This document shows, one piece after another, positions 33,941 to 42,125 of a stretch of 64,000 bases of DNA. Within the stretch, counting starts at the first letter, position 1; each line of letters opens with the position of its first letter. The stretch lies in the NCBI GenBank assembly GCA_963931255.1, contig OZ006972.1:2170001-2234000 (forward strand). The letters run 5' to 3'. A model generated the notes under the pieces. It did no database searches, was not told the DNA's origin, and worked only from the letters and a program-made list of their open reading frames with translations. Both the position numbers and the translations under genes were made by a program. Source of the stretch: CALUVN01 sp944323595. GTDB taxonomy: Bacteria; Cyanobacteriota; Vampirovibrionia; Gastranaerophilales; Gastranaerophilaceae.

Positions 33941-35830
33941 ATGAAAATAAATAAAATTACAACAAACAAAATTAATCAGAATTTTATAAATACAAACAAA
34001 AAAGAGCCGGTTTCATCATCAAAAAACCGGCAGTACAGTCAAGAAGAGTTAATAATGATGGAGCTTAATAATATGGCAAACAGAAACAATGTAACATTTA
34101 AAGGGAATTATGAACTAAACCTTTCCGGTGAAGAACTGGAAAAACGAACACATAAAGATTATCTTGTAACAAAAAAAATGCTGAAAGCAGATGCGCCTGA
34201 ATATCTGTCGCTTGCAGACGGAGACAAAGAAGCGCTTAAACATCTTGTAAAAGCAGCATATATACTGGAAAAAATAAACAAACAGCTGGATTGTCATGAC
34301 AATTTGGAATTTGAAGATTTTTTAAACGACGAAATAAAAAAAGGTAATAAACAGGCAGAACTCACAAAAATTCTATACGACGCGCAAAAAGGTATTAATG
34401 CAATAGACTCAATGTCAACAAAAATAAATCTTGCTAAAGGTATAACCGAACTACCCGGAAAAGGTGTCTACCCTAAAGATTTGTCAAAAGAAGAATTTCA
34501 TTCAATTTTAAATAAAATGCTCGACGAGGGTAAAACAGAGGATGTAAAGAAAATCCTGACACAGAGAAGCGTAGTGGAAAGAAACGGTGACGAACTTATC
34601 GGAATAGATTATATAGATAAGTTTAAAGAAGACTTTTCTAAAATGGCCGATGAACTTGAAAAAGCCGCAAAAACATCTACAAATAAAGATTTTAATGAGT
34701 ACCTTGAACTTCAGGCAAAAGCCCTGAGAACTGCAGATCCGATGCTTGATGCATACGCGGATAAAAAATGGGCAACTCTTCAGGATACCCCTCTTGAATT
34801 TACAATAACAAGAGAAAATTATGAAGATGAAATGACCGGAACCATCATTGAAAATAAAGAATTGAATGAAAAACTTCAGACACACGGAATCACCCCGATA
34901 CCTAAAGATTTTCTCGGCGGCAGAGTCGGTATTGTCAATAAAAAAGGGACTGATGCTCTGATGGCAATAAAAAAATATCTTCCGACACTGGCGCAAAACA
35001 TGCCATACAATGATGAGTATGAACAAAACATTTCCACAACCGGAGATGCAAAACAAACAATGGTTGATGTTGATCTGGTTGCAGTGACAGGTGATGTCGG
35101 CGAATACAGAGGAGGAATTACGCTGGCTGAAAATCTTCCAAATGACGATAAACTTTCACTAACAATAGGAGGAGGCAGACGTAATGTTTACCACCGACAA
35201 ATAAGATTTATCAGTGATATGAAAAAATTACAGGAAAGACTTGATGAAATTTTAGACAAAGACCAGCACAAGTATTATCTGGATGAAGCAGACCACTGGT
35301 TTACAATCGGACATGAAAACGCACACTCCCTCGGTCCCAAAACAGGCAGCGAAAAGCTCGGAAGATTGAGAAATATTATAGAAGAAAACAAAGCTGATAT
35401 GGGTTCTCTGGCATTCGTTGACCTGCTGACGGAACTTGGAATGTACACGGAAGAACAAAGAAAACAAATTATTGTAACGACCATTACCGACAATTTCTTA
35501 AAATCAAAACCGACAATGAGTCAGGCTCACCGTGTAAGAACAGTTATGCAAAATAAATATTTTGCCGACAGAGGCGCCTATGATATAACACCGGACGGCA
35601 AAATCCATGTTAACATCGACAAAGTTGTTCCTATAGCAAAAGAAATGTTATCGGAAATTGTCAGAATACAGATAGACGGAGATTTTGACAAAGCTGAAAA
35701 ATACGTCAATGACAACTTTGTATGGACTGACAACATGGAACTTATCGGACAAAAACTCCAAAAAGTAAATAAAACCCTTAACGGAAGAACAGAGTCAGAA
35801 CTTGCAGAAAAACTTCTCAAGGAGGAATAA
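33941..35830 (+). CDS. M49-like (dipeptidyl-peptidase III-type) zinc peptidase
   Basis: A 629-aa protein. The zinc site is GHENAHSLGP (H458-E459-N460-A461-H462) followed by IIEENKADMGSL with EExxAD at 481-486. HExxH followed ~20 residues later by EExKAD is the pattern of bacterial DPP III-like M49 proteins. The region between 300 and 450 (FLGGRVGIVNKKGTD; NVYHRQIRF) also fits that group. No signal peptide is present. The first 70 residues are Asn/Lys-rich and include NVTFKGNYEL, resembling the N-terminus of the 90-aa protein at 50647. It is likely a cytoplasmic peptidase, but substrate is unknown. The next gene starts on its stop codon. Confidence 0.7.
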   Translation: MKINKITTNKINQNFINTNKKEPVSSSKNRQYSQEELIMMELNNMANRNNVTFKGNYELNLSGEELEKRTHKDYLVTKKMLKADAPEYLSLADGDKEALKHLVKAAYILEKINKQLDCHDNLEFEDFLNDEIKKGNKQAELTKILYDAQKGINAIDSMSTKINLAKGITELPGKGVYPKDLSKEEFHSILNKMLDEGKTEDVKKILTQRSVVERNGDELIGIDYIDKFKEDFSKMADELEKAAKTSTNKDFNEYLELQAKALRTADPMLDAYADKKWATLQDTPLEFTITRENYEDEMTGTIIENKELNEKLQTHGITPIPKDFLGGRVGIVNKKGTDALMAIKKYLPTLAQNMPYNDEYEQNISTTGDAKQTMVDVDLVAVTGDVGEYRGGITLAENLPNDDKLSLTIGGGRRNVYHRQIRFISDMKKLQERLDEILDKDQHKYYLDEADHWFTIGHENAHSLGPKTGSEKLGRLRNIIEENKADMGSLAFVDLLTELGMYTEEQRKQIIVTTITDNFLKSKPTMSQAHRVRTVMQNKYFADRGAYDITPDGKIHVNIDKVVPIAKEMLSEIVRIQIDGDFDKAEKYVNDNFVWTDNMELIGQKLQKVNKTLNGRTESELAEKLLKEE

Positions 35831-36345
35831 TGGCTGATAAAATTATTATATTTTCCGGCAAACAATACTCCGGCAAGGATACTGTTGCAAAAATTATGCT
35901 AGCCCAAATGCCTGACTATCACCGCTGCGCAATGGGTGACATTATCAAACTAACCTACGGAGCGCAAAAGGGATTAACTTACGAAGAAATAGAAAAAAAC
36001 AAACCTCTTTACCGACAGGATTTGATTAATCTTGGAAACTGGGGGCGCGCGCAGGATGCAGATTACTGGCTGAAAAAAATCATTGAACAGGACGGCAACA
36101 TAATGGTTACAGATGTTAGAGTCCCGCATGAATACGAAGTATTCAAATCCGCAGGCGCGATTGCAATACGTGTAGAAGCAACAAGAGAAACCCGTGCAAG
36201 CCGCGGTCAGCTTATCGGTGAAACTGATATCACAGAAACAGGTCTTGATAACATAAACGACTGGGATTACATCATTGAAAATAATTCAGATTATGAAACC
36301 CTTAAACAAAAAGTAGAAAGCATTATACAAGAATTAAAAAAATGA
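35830..36345 (+). CDS. P-loop (deoxy)nucleotide/phosphomevalonate kinase-like protein
   Basis: A 171-aa P-loop protein with Walker A FSGKQYSGKDTVAK (about residues 8-21). A second conserved block MVTDVRVPHEYEVFKSAGAI near 95-115 matches the DxR region of deoxynucleotide monophosphate kinases. RETRASRGQL resembles a lid. Length and motifs fit the small dNMP kinase or phosphomevalonate-kinase-like clan. I cannot choose the substrate. It is translationally coupled to the M49-like peptidase (TAATG). Confidence 0.65.
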   Translation: MADKIIIFSGKQYSGKDTVAKIMLAQMPDYHRCAMGDIIKLTYGAQKGLTYEEIEKNKPLYRQDLINLGNWGRAQDADYWLKKIIEQDGNIMVTDVRVPHEYEVFKSAGAIAIRVEATRETRASRGQLIGETDITETGLDNINDWDYIIENNSDYETLKQKVESIIQELKK

Positions 36346-36385
36346 CAGTTAGCTAACATTGCATAATGGTTAAATTTCACCATTC

Positions 36386-37429
36386 TCAACAAATATACAT
36401 GCAATCGCCATAGCTGTAAAATCTGTATTTTTGCTCAATTGCTTCACGGTAAGCCTCAAATATAAACTCTTTACCTGCCAATGCGCTAACTAACATTAAA
36501 AGAGTAGACTTTGGCAGGTGAAAATTTGTAATAAGATTATCAACTACTTTGAACTCATAAGGAGGGTAAATGAAAAGCTCTGATGCGCTGCGGCAGGGCT
36601 TAACTTCTCCAAATTGTTTATAAGCGGTTTCAAGTGTACGAACGGTGGTTGTACCGACAGCAATAATCTTACGCCCCGCACGCTTAGCTTTGTTTACGGC
36701 ACAAGCAGTATCTTCTGATATTTCAAAAGCCTCTGAATGCATTTTATGCTCAAGAACATTTTCACATTTGACAGGTCTGAACGTACCAAGTCCGACATTC
36801 AACGTAACATACTTAATTTCAACACCTTTGTCTGCAAGCTTTTTCAATATATCCTGTGTAAAATGCAGTCCTGCTGTCGGAGCAGCAACAGACCCCTCGT
36901 CGCGAGCATAAACAGTCTGGTAACGTTCAAAATCAAGTTTATTTAATTCATCCGACTGGATTTTTCTTTCTATATAAGGAGGGAGGGGAATATTTCCGTT
37001 TCGATGTAATACGTCTAAAATATCTCCGTCAAATAATAGCCGTACACTCCACTCTCCGTCATCCTCAAGCCTCTTTAAAACTTCAACAGACAATTCATTG
37101 CTTATTTTAACGATAGTTCCGGGCTTTACGCGCTTTGACGGCTTAATCAAAACATCCCAACAATCTTCTATTGTCTGTTTAAGAAGAAAAATTTCTATTT
37201 TAGCACCGGTTTCTTTTTCTCCGCGAAGTCTGGCAGGCAAAACCTTAGTATCATTTAATACCAGTAAAGAATCAGGTTCAATCAAATCTACAATGTCATA
37301 AAAATGTTTATGCTCTATTGTATGCGTTGCCCGGTTTAAAACCAGCATACGGGAATTTTCACGTTTGTCTGCCGGCATCTGAGCTATAAGTTCTTCAGGT
37401 AATTCATAATCAAAATCTGATACTAACAT
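36386..37429 (-). CDS. queA: tRNA S-adenosylmethionine ribosyltransferase-isomerase
   Basis: A 347-aa QueA that makes epoxyqueuosine in tRNA from 7-aminomethyl-7-deazaguanine. Family blocks include FDYELPEELIAQMPADKRENSRML at the N-terminus, VLNDTKVLPARLRGEK, AAPTAGLHFTQDILKKL and TNFHLPKSTLLMLVSALAG. Length is normal. It lies 27 nt downstream of yidC on the same strand. Confidence 0.97.
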   Translation of the reverse strand: MLVSDFDYELPEELIAQMPADKRENSRMLVLNRATHTIEHKHFYDIVDLIEPDSLLVLNDTKVLPARLRGEKETGAKIEIFLLKQTIEDCWDVLIKPSKRVKPGTIVKISNELSVEVLKRLEDDGEWSVRLLFDGDILDVLHRNGNIPLPPYIERKIQSDELNKLDFERYQTVYARDEGSVAAPTAGLHFTQDILKKLADKGVEIKYVTLNVGLGTFRPVKCENVLEHKMHSEAFEISEDTACAVNKAKRAGRKIIAVGTTTVRTLETAYKQFGEVKPCRSASELFIYPPYEFKVVDNLITNFHLPKSTLLMLVSALAGKEFIFEAYREAIEQKYRFYSYGDCMYIC

Positions 37430-37456
37430 TATACAATTTTATAACTTTAGAAAAAG

Positions 37457-38557
37457 TTACTTTCCTTTCTTATTGTCATCAACAATTTCAGCATCGATGA
37501 CTTTATCGTTAGAGTCTTTTGCCTTAACTTTTTTAGCAGCATCTTCAGCATCCATCTGCTTGTTAACAATTATAGTCTGTGCAACCTGAATTATGTTACT
37601 TGTAATAAGATAAAGCAAAACACCGGCAGGTATCGGAATTATAACAAAAGTAGCCAGAATCATTATAGGCATGAACGTACCCATTGATTTTTGAATAGCA
37701 GCCTGAGTAGGATCGCTGTTTGCCTGAGAGTTGTTCATAGACATCATAAGCTTTTGAGAAAGCCACATTGTCAAACCAAATAACAAAATCAGGAAAAGAA
37801 CGTCAAAGTGGAATGCATGCTTAACCTCAACAGACGGAACAGAGGCAACAAGCAAGCCGTCTTTACGTTCAAAAGTAACCATCTCTGTTTCTTTTGTATT
37901 TACATCCGTAATTGCCATTTCAGCTTTTTGAATCTGATCAAGCTGGCTGAATTTCAAATCCAGATTATCAAGACTAACTTTAAAGTCGATATTTTCACCT
38001 GGAACTAAATCGCCCTGGATTTCAAGAGCTTTATTAGGTTTGGTTATTTTTACGTTATCAAGAGTTTCTGTAGGGAGATAAACCCTTGCGGTTTTACCGA
38101 GAATAAAGGTATCATATTTTGATGTTCCCATTGTGCCGTCATTTGAAATTCCTGCAGTCGCTCTCAAAGTCGTTGCCAAACTTTTGACAAAAAGGAATTG
38201 AGAATCACCTGCAATTTGAATAAATTGAGGGCTCATTAAAGCAGAATACAACAGGATAAAAATAGGCATTTGAATTAATAACGGCAGGCAACCGCCCATA
38301 GGATTGAATTTATGTTCTTTGTAGAACTCCATCATTTTTTGCTGCATAACCTGCGGATTACTTTTATATCTATCTTGAATAGCTTTGAGCTTTGGCTGCA
38401 AAGTCTGCATCATTCTCATTGAACGCTGTTGGGAAACATTCAAAGGCCACATAAAAAGTCTAACGACGAGTGTTAATAAAATTATAGCAACACCATAGTT
38501 TCCTACAAAAGAAGCTAAAGTTTTGAGTGCTTCGATGGTTAAAGTTGTAAAATCCAA
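37457..38557 (-). CDS. yidC: membrane protein insertase YidC (cyanobacterial type)
   Basis: A 366-aa Oxa1/YidC insertase. It starts directly at the first conserved core helix (NYGVAIILLTLVVRLFMWPL) and lacks the large E. coli P1 domain. The coiled loop KLKAIQDRYKSNPQVMQQKM and FNPMGGCLPLLIQMPIFILL are typical. About 110 extra soluble residues (from STLRATAGI to VEVKHAF, about 135-250) are inserted in the following extracytoplasmic loop. This matches my memory of cyanobacterial YidC. The C-terminus is Lys/Asp-rich and probably ribosome-binding. Confidence 0.93.
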   Translation of the reverse strand: MDFTTLTIEALKTLASFVGNYGVAIILLTLVVRLFMWPLNVSQQRSMRMMQTLQPKLKAIQDRYKSNPQVMQQKMMEFYKEHKFNPMGGCLPLLIQMPIFILLYSALMSPQFIQIAGDSQFLFVKSLATTLRATAGISNDGTMGTSKYDTFILGKTARVYLPTETLDNVKITKPNKALEIQGDLVPGENIDFKVSLDNLDLKFSQLDQIQKAEMAITDVNTKETEMVTFERKDGLLVASVPSVEVKHAFHFDVLFLILLFGLTMWLSQKLMMSMNNSQANSDPTQAAIQKSMGTFMPIMILATFVIIPIPAGVLLYLITSNIIQVAQTIIVNKQMDAEDAAKKVKAKDSNDKVIDAEIVDDNKKGK

Positions 38558-38599
38558 TTCCCTAATCCTCTCTTAATTCGGTATAGTAACTTTCAAAAT

Positions 38600-38630
38600 A
38601 AAAGACCGTCATTAGTGAGGACGGTCTTTT
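38600..38630 (-). terminator. terminator of tRNA-Pro
   Basis: An 11-bp perfect stem AAAAGACCGTC/GACGGTCTTTT with a 9-nt loop, 4 nt beyond the encoded CCA of tRNA-Pro. It shares the AAAGACCG arm with two terminators near 4.1 and 4.4 kb. Confidence 0.9.
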
Positions 38631-38634
38631 TAAA

Positions 38635-38711
38635 TGGTCGGGATGACACGATTCGAACGTGCGACCCCCTCGTCCCAAGCGAGGTGCGCTACCAAGCTGC
38701 GCTACATCCCG
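38635..38711 (-). tRNA. tRNA-Pro (anticodon UGG)
   Basis: A 77-nt cloverleaf including encoded CCA. Acceptor is CGGGATG/CATCCCG, D-arm GCGC-AGCTTGGTA-GCGC, anticodon stem CCTCG/CGAGG around CTTGGGA, and T-arm GCACG-TTCGAAT-CGTGT. A partial copy of its own 5' half lies 45 nt upstream, within what should be the same transcript (promoter at 38838-38866). Confidence 0.96.
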
Positions 38712-38756
38712 AAGATATTTATTTTTCAAAGAATTTGTTTGAATTTCAATTATCTA

Positions 38757-38826
38757 AGGTGCGCTACCATCCTCTCACAAAAACTGACATTCAGTCAGTT
38801 TTTATTCGGCAGAGTGCTACATCCCG
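38757..38826 (-). repeat. partial tRNA-Pro 5'-half copy carrying a hairpin insert
   Basis: On the minus strand, CGGGATGTAGC (identical to tRNA-Pro nt 1-11) is followed by a 46-nt insert, then TGGTAGCGCACCT (identical to nt 17-29). The insert replaces the D-loop positions. It begins ACTCTGCCGA, contains a perfect 10-bp hairpin AAAAACTGAC/GTCAGTTTTT around TGAAT (38779-38803) and ends GTGAGAGGA. A homologous insert occupies the same position in a partial tRNA-Leu copy at 44263-44330. The copy has no anticodon loop, T-arm or 3' end, so it is not a functional tRNA. Confidence 0.9.
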
Positions 38827-38837
38827 TCGATGAGACT

Positions 38838-38866
38838 ATATTAGAACAAACATATTGAAGCGTCAA
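38838..38866 (-). promoter_or_regulatory. promoter of the tRNA-Pro transcript
   Basis: TTGACG (38866-38861) and TAATAT (38843-38838) with a 17-nt spacer on the minus strand. The start is expected near 38831, about 5 nt before the partial tRNA copy. The copy would therefore form the 5' leader of the tRNA-Pro precursor. Confidence 0.75.
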
Positions 38867-38891
38867 GTATTTTATTTATATTTTTAAACCC

Positions 38892-39029
38892 CTATTCTTC
38901 TAACGGGGTAAAATCTGTCTTTGGCGCACCGCAAAGAGGACAGGACCAATCATCATCCAAATCACGAAAAGGTTTGCCCTCTTTTTCTTCATCATAAATC
39001 CAGCTGCAAAGATTACACATAAATTTCAT
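38892..39029 (-). CDS. short rubredoxin-like protein
   Basis: A 45-aa protein with the two rubredoxin iron-binding loops: CNLC (residues 5-8) and CPLCGAPK (C30, C33). The linking sequence contains WIYDEEKEGKPFRDLDDDW, matching the rubredoxin fold core, although the usual loop between the two halves is about 8 residues shorter than in classical 52-54-aa rubredoxins. AAGGAG precedes the ATG. It probably carries electrons in the cytoplasm, for example to peroxide- or oxygen-reducing enzymes; the partner is not nearby. It ends about 25 nt before the tRNA-Pro promoter. Confidence 0.85.
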   Translation of the reverse strand: MKFMCNLCSWIYDEEKEGKPFRDLDDDWSCPLCGAPKTDFTPLEE

Positions 39030-39074
39030 ATTTTTCTCCTTTCTTTAATTGTGATTTTGTGTTAAAATCAGATT

Positions 39075-39497
39075 ATGATACACGAATTAGAACAAAAAGT
39101 TTATTATGCAGATACAGATGCATACGGTGTTGTATGGCACGGAGCATATTTAAGATGGCTTGAAATGGGCAGAGTTCTGTGGTGTGAAGCAATGGGACAC
39201 AATTTGTCAGATTTAAAAGCAAATGATATTCTTCTGCCTGTTGTTAATCTCAATGTCCGATACAAAGCATCTGCAAAACTTGATGATGAAATTATTATTT
39301 TGACTTGGATTGAAAAATTCAATAACCTGTCGGTTACATTCAAACAGGCTATAAAATCAAAAACAACAGGTAAAACGTTTATTGAAGCGGAAATAGAAGT
39401 TGTTGCAATTAACAATGCAGGCAAACTATACAGAAGAATGCCGCAAATTCTGGTTGATGTTTTTGAAAGGGCGTTGAAATGTCCGGCATCCGTTTAA
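39075..39497 (+). CDS. YbgC/FadM-type acyl-CoA thioesterase
   Basis: A 140-aa hotdog-fold thioesterase. The active-site block YYADTDAYGVVWHGAYLRWLE, with the Asp and the VxHxxY element, lies at residues 12-32. VNLNVRYKASAKLDDEI follows. YbgC-type enzymes hydrolyse short-chain or hydroxyaromatic acyl-CoAs and are often near the Tol-Pal genes, which are absent here. It overlaps the pseudouridine synthase gene by 19 nt. Confidence 0.88.
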   Translation: MIHELEQKVYYADTDAYGVVWHGAYLRWLEMGRVLWCEAMGHNLSDLKANDILLPVVNLNVRYKASAKLDDEIIILTWIEKFNNLSVTFKQAIKSKTTGKTFIEAEIEVVAINNAGKLYRRMPQILVDVFERALKCPASV

Positions 39498-40210
39498 ATA
39501 AATATATTGCATCTTCCGGCTTATGCTCAAGACGCGATGCAGATGAACTTATTGAACAGGGAAAAGTAAGCATTAACGGCAAAAAAATTACGGAACTCGG
39601 TTACCTTGTTCAGCCCGATGATAAAGTTTTTGTCGATAAAAAATTAATCAGACCGGTAAAACATGAATACTACAGATTTTATAAACCGGCAGGATACATT
39701 ACGACTTCTGACGATGAAAAAGGAAGAAAAACTATATATGACCTGCTTCCTGATACAATGCATCATTTAAAACCTGTAGGCAGACTGGATAAAGATTCAA
39801 CAGGTCTTTTAATATTGACTAATGACGGTGATTTGATTAACGCATTAACACATCCGTCTGTTAAAGTACCTAAAGTTTATCTGGTAACAGTTGACGGGAA
39901 AGTGCATCCGCATCAACTTGAACAGCTTGCTAACGGTATAGAAATAGAAAAAGGGAAAATGGCTTACGCTGATATAATGGTGCTTGAAATTGATAACAAA
40001 CATACCACAATGCAAATAACACTGTATCAGGGAATGAACAGGCAAATCAGGAAAATGTTTGAATACATCGGTTTTGAAGTTAAGTCACTAAAACGGATAC
40101 AACATGCAACACTTAATCTTGACGGTCTGAAACGCGGAGAGTTTAAACCGATAAAACCTTTACAGATAAGAGAATTAAGAAATTTTTTAAACAGGATATC
40201 AAATAAATGA
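39479..40210 (+). CDS. RsuA/RluB-family 23S or 16S rRNA pseudouridine synthase
   Basis: A 243-aa enzyme. An S4 RNA-binding domain (IRLNKYIASSGLCSRRDADEL, residues 3-23) precedes the catalytic domain with the Asp motif VGRLDKDSTGLLILTNDGD. GMNRQIRKMFEYIGFEVKSLKR is the family C-terminal block. RluB (23S U2605) is the most common identity in this neighbourhood type, but RsuA cannot be excluded. It overlaps coaE by 4 nt. Confidence 0.93.
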   Translation: MSGIRLNKYIASSGLCSRRDADELIEQGKVSINGKKITELGYLVQPDDKVFVDKKLIRPVKHEYYRFYKPAGYITTSDDEKGRKTIYDLLPDTMHHLKPVGRLDKDSTGLLILTNDGDLINALTHPSVKVPKVYLVTVDGKVHPHQLEQLANGIEIEKGKMAYADIMVLEIDNKHTTMQITLYQGMNRQIRKMFEYIGFEVKSLKRIQHATLNLDGLKRGEFKPIKPLQIRELRNFLNRISNK

Positions 40211-40779
40211 TAAGAGTCGCAATAACCGGCAATATTGCAGCCGGAAAATCAGAAGTTGAAAGATTTTTGATGCAGCATAATTACAAAGTAGCAGACACTG
40301 ATATATTCGGGCATCAAGTGCTTGAAGACTACAAAGATTTAATCGTAGATTCATTCAGACCGTATGATATTCTTGAGGATGGTATTGTTTCCAGAAAAAA
40401 GCTCGGCAAGATTGTATTTGATAATGCCGTTCTCAAAAAAAAGCTTGAAAGCATAGTGCACCCGATTATCAAACAAAAAATACTGGAATTTTTTGAAAAA
40501 AATCAAAATGAAGAATATGTGTTTGTAGGAATACCGCTTCTATATGAAGCAAACATGCAGAATATGTTTGATAAAGTTCTTCTTGTTTACTCAAATGACC
40601 GCTCTCGGCTAAAACGGCTCATGATACGTAACCACCTTACCAAAACTGACGCTAAACTTCGGATGGATGCTCAAATGCCGCAGGACAAAAAACGCGATAT
40701 GGCTGACTATGTCGTATATAATAATCGATCTATAGAAAGCCTTGAAGCTCAAATCCGAAAATTATTTTTTAAGCATTAA
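40207..40779 (+). CDS. coaE: dephospho-CoA kinase
   Basis: A 190-aa kinase making CoA from dephospho-CoA. Walker A is ITGNIAAGKSEVERF (about residues 6-20), followed by the substrate block VADTDIFGHQVLEDY. HPIIKQKI and GIPLLYEANMQNMFDKVLLVYS match the family. The last lid residues are weakly conserved. The 3' end overlaps the converging CHAP-like gene by 11 nt. Confidence 0.93.
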   Translation: MIRVAITGNIAAGKSEVERFLMQHNYKVADTDIFGHQVLEDYKDLIVDSFRPYDILEDGIVSRKKLGKIVFDNAVLKKKLESIVHPIIKQKILEFFEKNQNEEYVFVGIPLLYEANMQNMFDKVLLVYSNDRSRLKRLMIRNHLTKTDAKLRMDAQMPQDKKRDMADYVVYNNRSIESLEAQIRKLFFKH

Positions 40780-41707
40780 CAGGAACAAATACTCTGGCAC
40801 CTTTACGTATATGATTAGTAATTCCATCGCTTGCCGCACGTCCGTCTCCTAGTGTAATTTCAACGTGACCGTGTTCACTGTCATAACCGGAAACACCACG
40901 TCCATAAACTAATACACAACCGGCCGGTAACGAAGATAAATCAAGCCCGGCTGTAGATATTTCTTTGAAATTCTTTTGTTTTAAAAGAACATCGCCAAAA
41001 TCAGCGGCACTGCCTGTGCGTTTGCCATTATCAAGATGCGCACGTTCAAGAGCACGGCGGACATAGGCACCGCAATTAGAGCTAAAACCGGTTGCATGCG
41101 ATAATGCTTCCTGCGCGAGTCTACTTCCTTTTTCTTCACTATACCCTACAGATTTTAATTGAGGTAAATTTGTCTTTGTATTAAAAGTAGTTGTCCTGCG
41201 GGATTTAATAGAAGACGTAGCATAACTGCCGTTCATATAATCTTTAGAATCAAACTTTGTACCGGTAGATTTTTCTTCTTTTGCAGGTTTGTAACTAAAA
41301 GGATTGTAAGATTCTATACCAGAGCTTCCGGAAGTTACAGCCGCCGCTTCTGCCGGCATTGCCGCAAATGGTGAATAGGCATAATTGTAATTGCCGGAAA
41401 AATCAAAGTTAAGAGAAGATTGCCCGAGGTTGAACTGTTGTATAGGAATAGATGGCAACATCATAGTCGAAGATGGCATATACATAGGACTATAACTAAA
41501 TACAGGAGCCATATATGAACCTATTCCATAAGAGAAATTATTAGAGTAATATTGAGGTAAAGTACTACTACCAGATAGAGAAGAACCGAGGAATCCTCCT
41601 AAAAATGCACCCCAGAAAGAATTACCTCCTCCACAGCATAAACTGCCGAACGGCATAGCCATCGGCATAGGATTAAAATATGAAAAGTTTGCGCAATAAC
41701 TAAACAA
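40769..41707 (-). CDS. CHAP/NlpC-like cysteine hydrolase with low-complexity N-terminus
   Basis: A 312-aa protein. The first ~190 residues are rich in Ser, Tyr, Pro, Met, Asn and Gly (for example GGNSFWGAFLGGFLGSSL), with no clear signal peptide. The last ~120 residues look like a CHAP-type amidase: the likely nucleophile Cys in FSSNCGAYVRRALERA, AGCVLVYGRGVSG, and the likely catalytic His in SEHGHVEITLGDGRAASDG. Such domains cut peptidoglycan stem peptides. The start is TTG with GAGGT 6 nt upstream. How it leaves the cell is unclear. Confidence 0.7.
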   Translation of the reverse strand: MFSYCANFSYFNPMPMAMPFGSLCCGGGNSFWGAFLGGFLGSSLSGSSTLPQYYSNNFSYGIGSYMAPVFSYSPMYMPSSTMMLPSIPIQQFNLGQSSLNFDFSGNYNYAYSPFAAMPAEAAAVTSGSSGIESYNPFSYKPAKEEKSTGTKFDSKDYMNGSYATSSIKSRRTTTFNTKTNLPQLKSVGYSEEKGSRLAQEALSHATGFSSNCGAYVRRALERAHLDNGKRTGSAADFGDVLLKQKNFKEISTAGLDLSSLPAGCVLVYGRGVSGYDSEHGHVEITLGDGRAASDGITNHIRKGARVFVPVNA

Positions 41708-41786
41708 TATTTTACCTCGATGAAATTTCTCTTATATATATAAAGTAAATTTTCGCGTAAAAATTGCCTGTTGATTAACACAAATT

Positions 41787-42125
41787 TTATCGAATAAAAA
41801 ATGAGGCTTCTGATTTACCTAAATCAACCAGTCCGAGAGCTTTATCTTTATCAGCTTCTTCTGCCAGATCAGCGTCTGTTAAGTCCAATTTGTCCTTAAT
41901 AATGTCAACAAGTAATGTGTCAGACGATTTATCTTTTAAAACATAAAACTTATTTACATTTTTCATATAAAGTCCGATATTACCTGAGTCAACTTCTGCA
42001 AACATCTGCTGCTTAAATTTATTTTTTGATGCACCATCAAAAGTAAGGTCTACAACGTTATAAAAATCTTTTAAGTATTCTATCAAAAGATACGGTTGAA
42101 TCCATTTTTTTATAATAATATTCAT
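41787..42125 (-). CDS. hypothetical protein coupled to the ABC exporter
   Basis: A 112-aa soluble protein I do not recognise. It contains YLKDFYNVVDLTFDGASKNKF and a C-terminal acidic stretch LTDADLAEEADKDKALG. No membrane segment or motif is evident. Its ATG overlaps the stop of the ABC exporter gene by 4 nt (ATGA), so the two are co-expressed. A role linked to export is possible but unsupported. Confidence 0.65.
   Translation of the reverse strand: MNIIIKKWIQPYLLIEYLKDFYNVVDLTFDGASKNKFKQQMFAEVDSGNIGLYMKNVNKFYVLKDKSSDTLLVDIIKDKLDLTDADLAEEADKDKALGLVDLGKSEASFFIR

Noticed and set aside
38615..38858. Two overlapping plus-strand frames over tRNA-Pro
   Set aside because: They translate the tRNA-Pro gene and its partial copy on the wrong strand.
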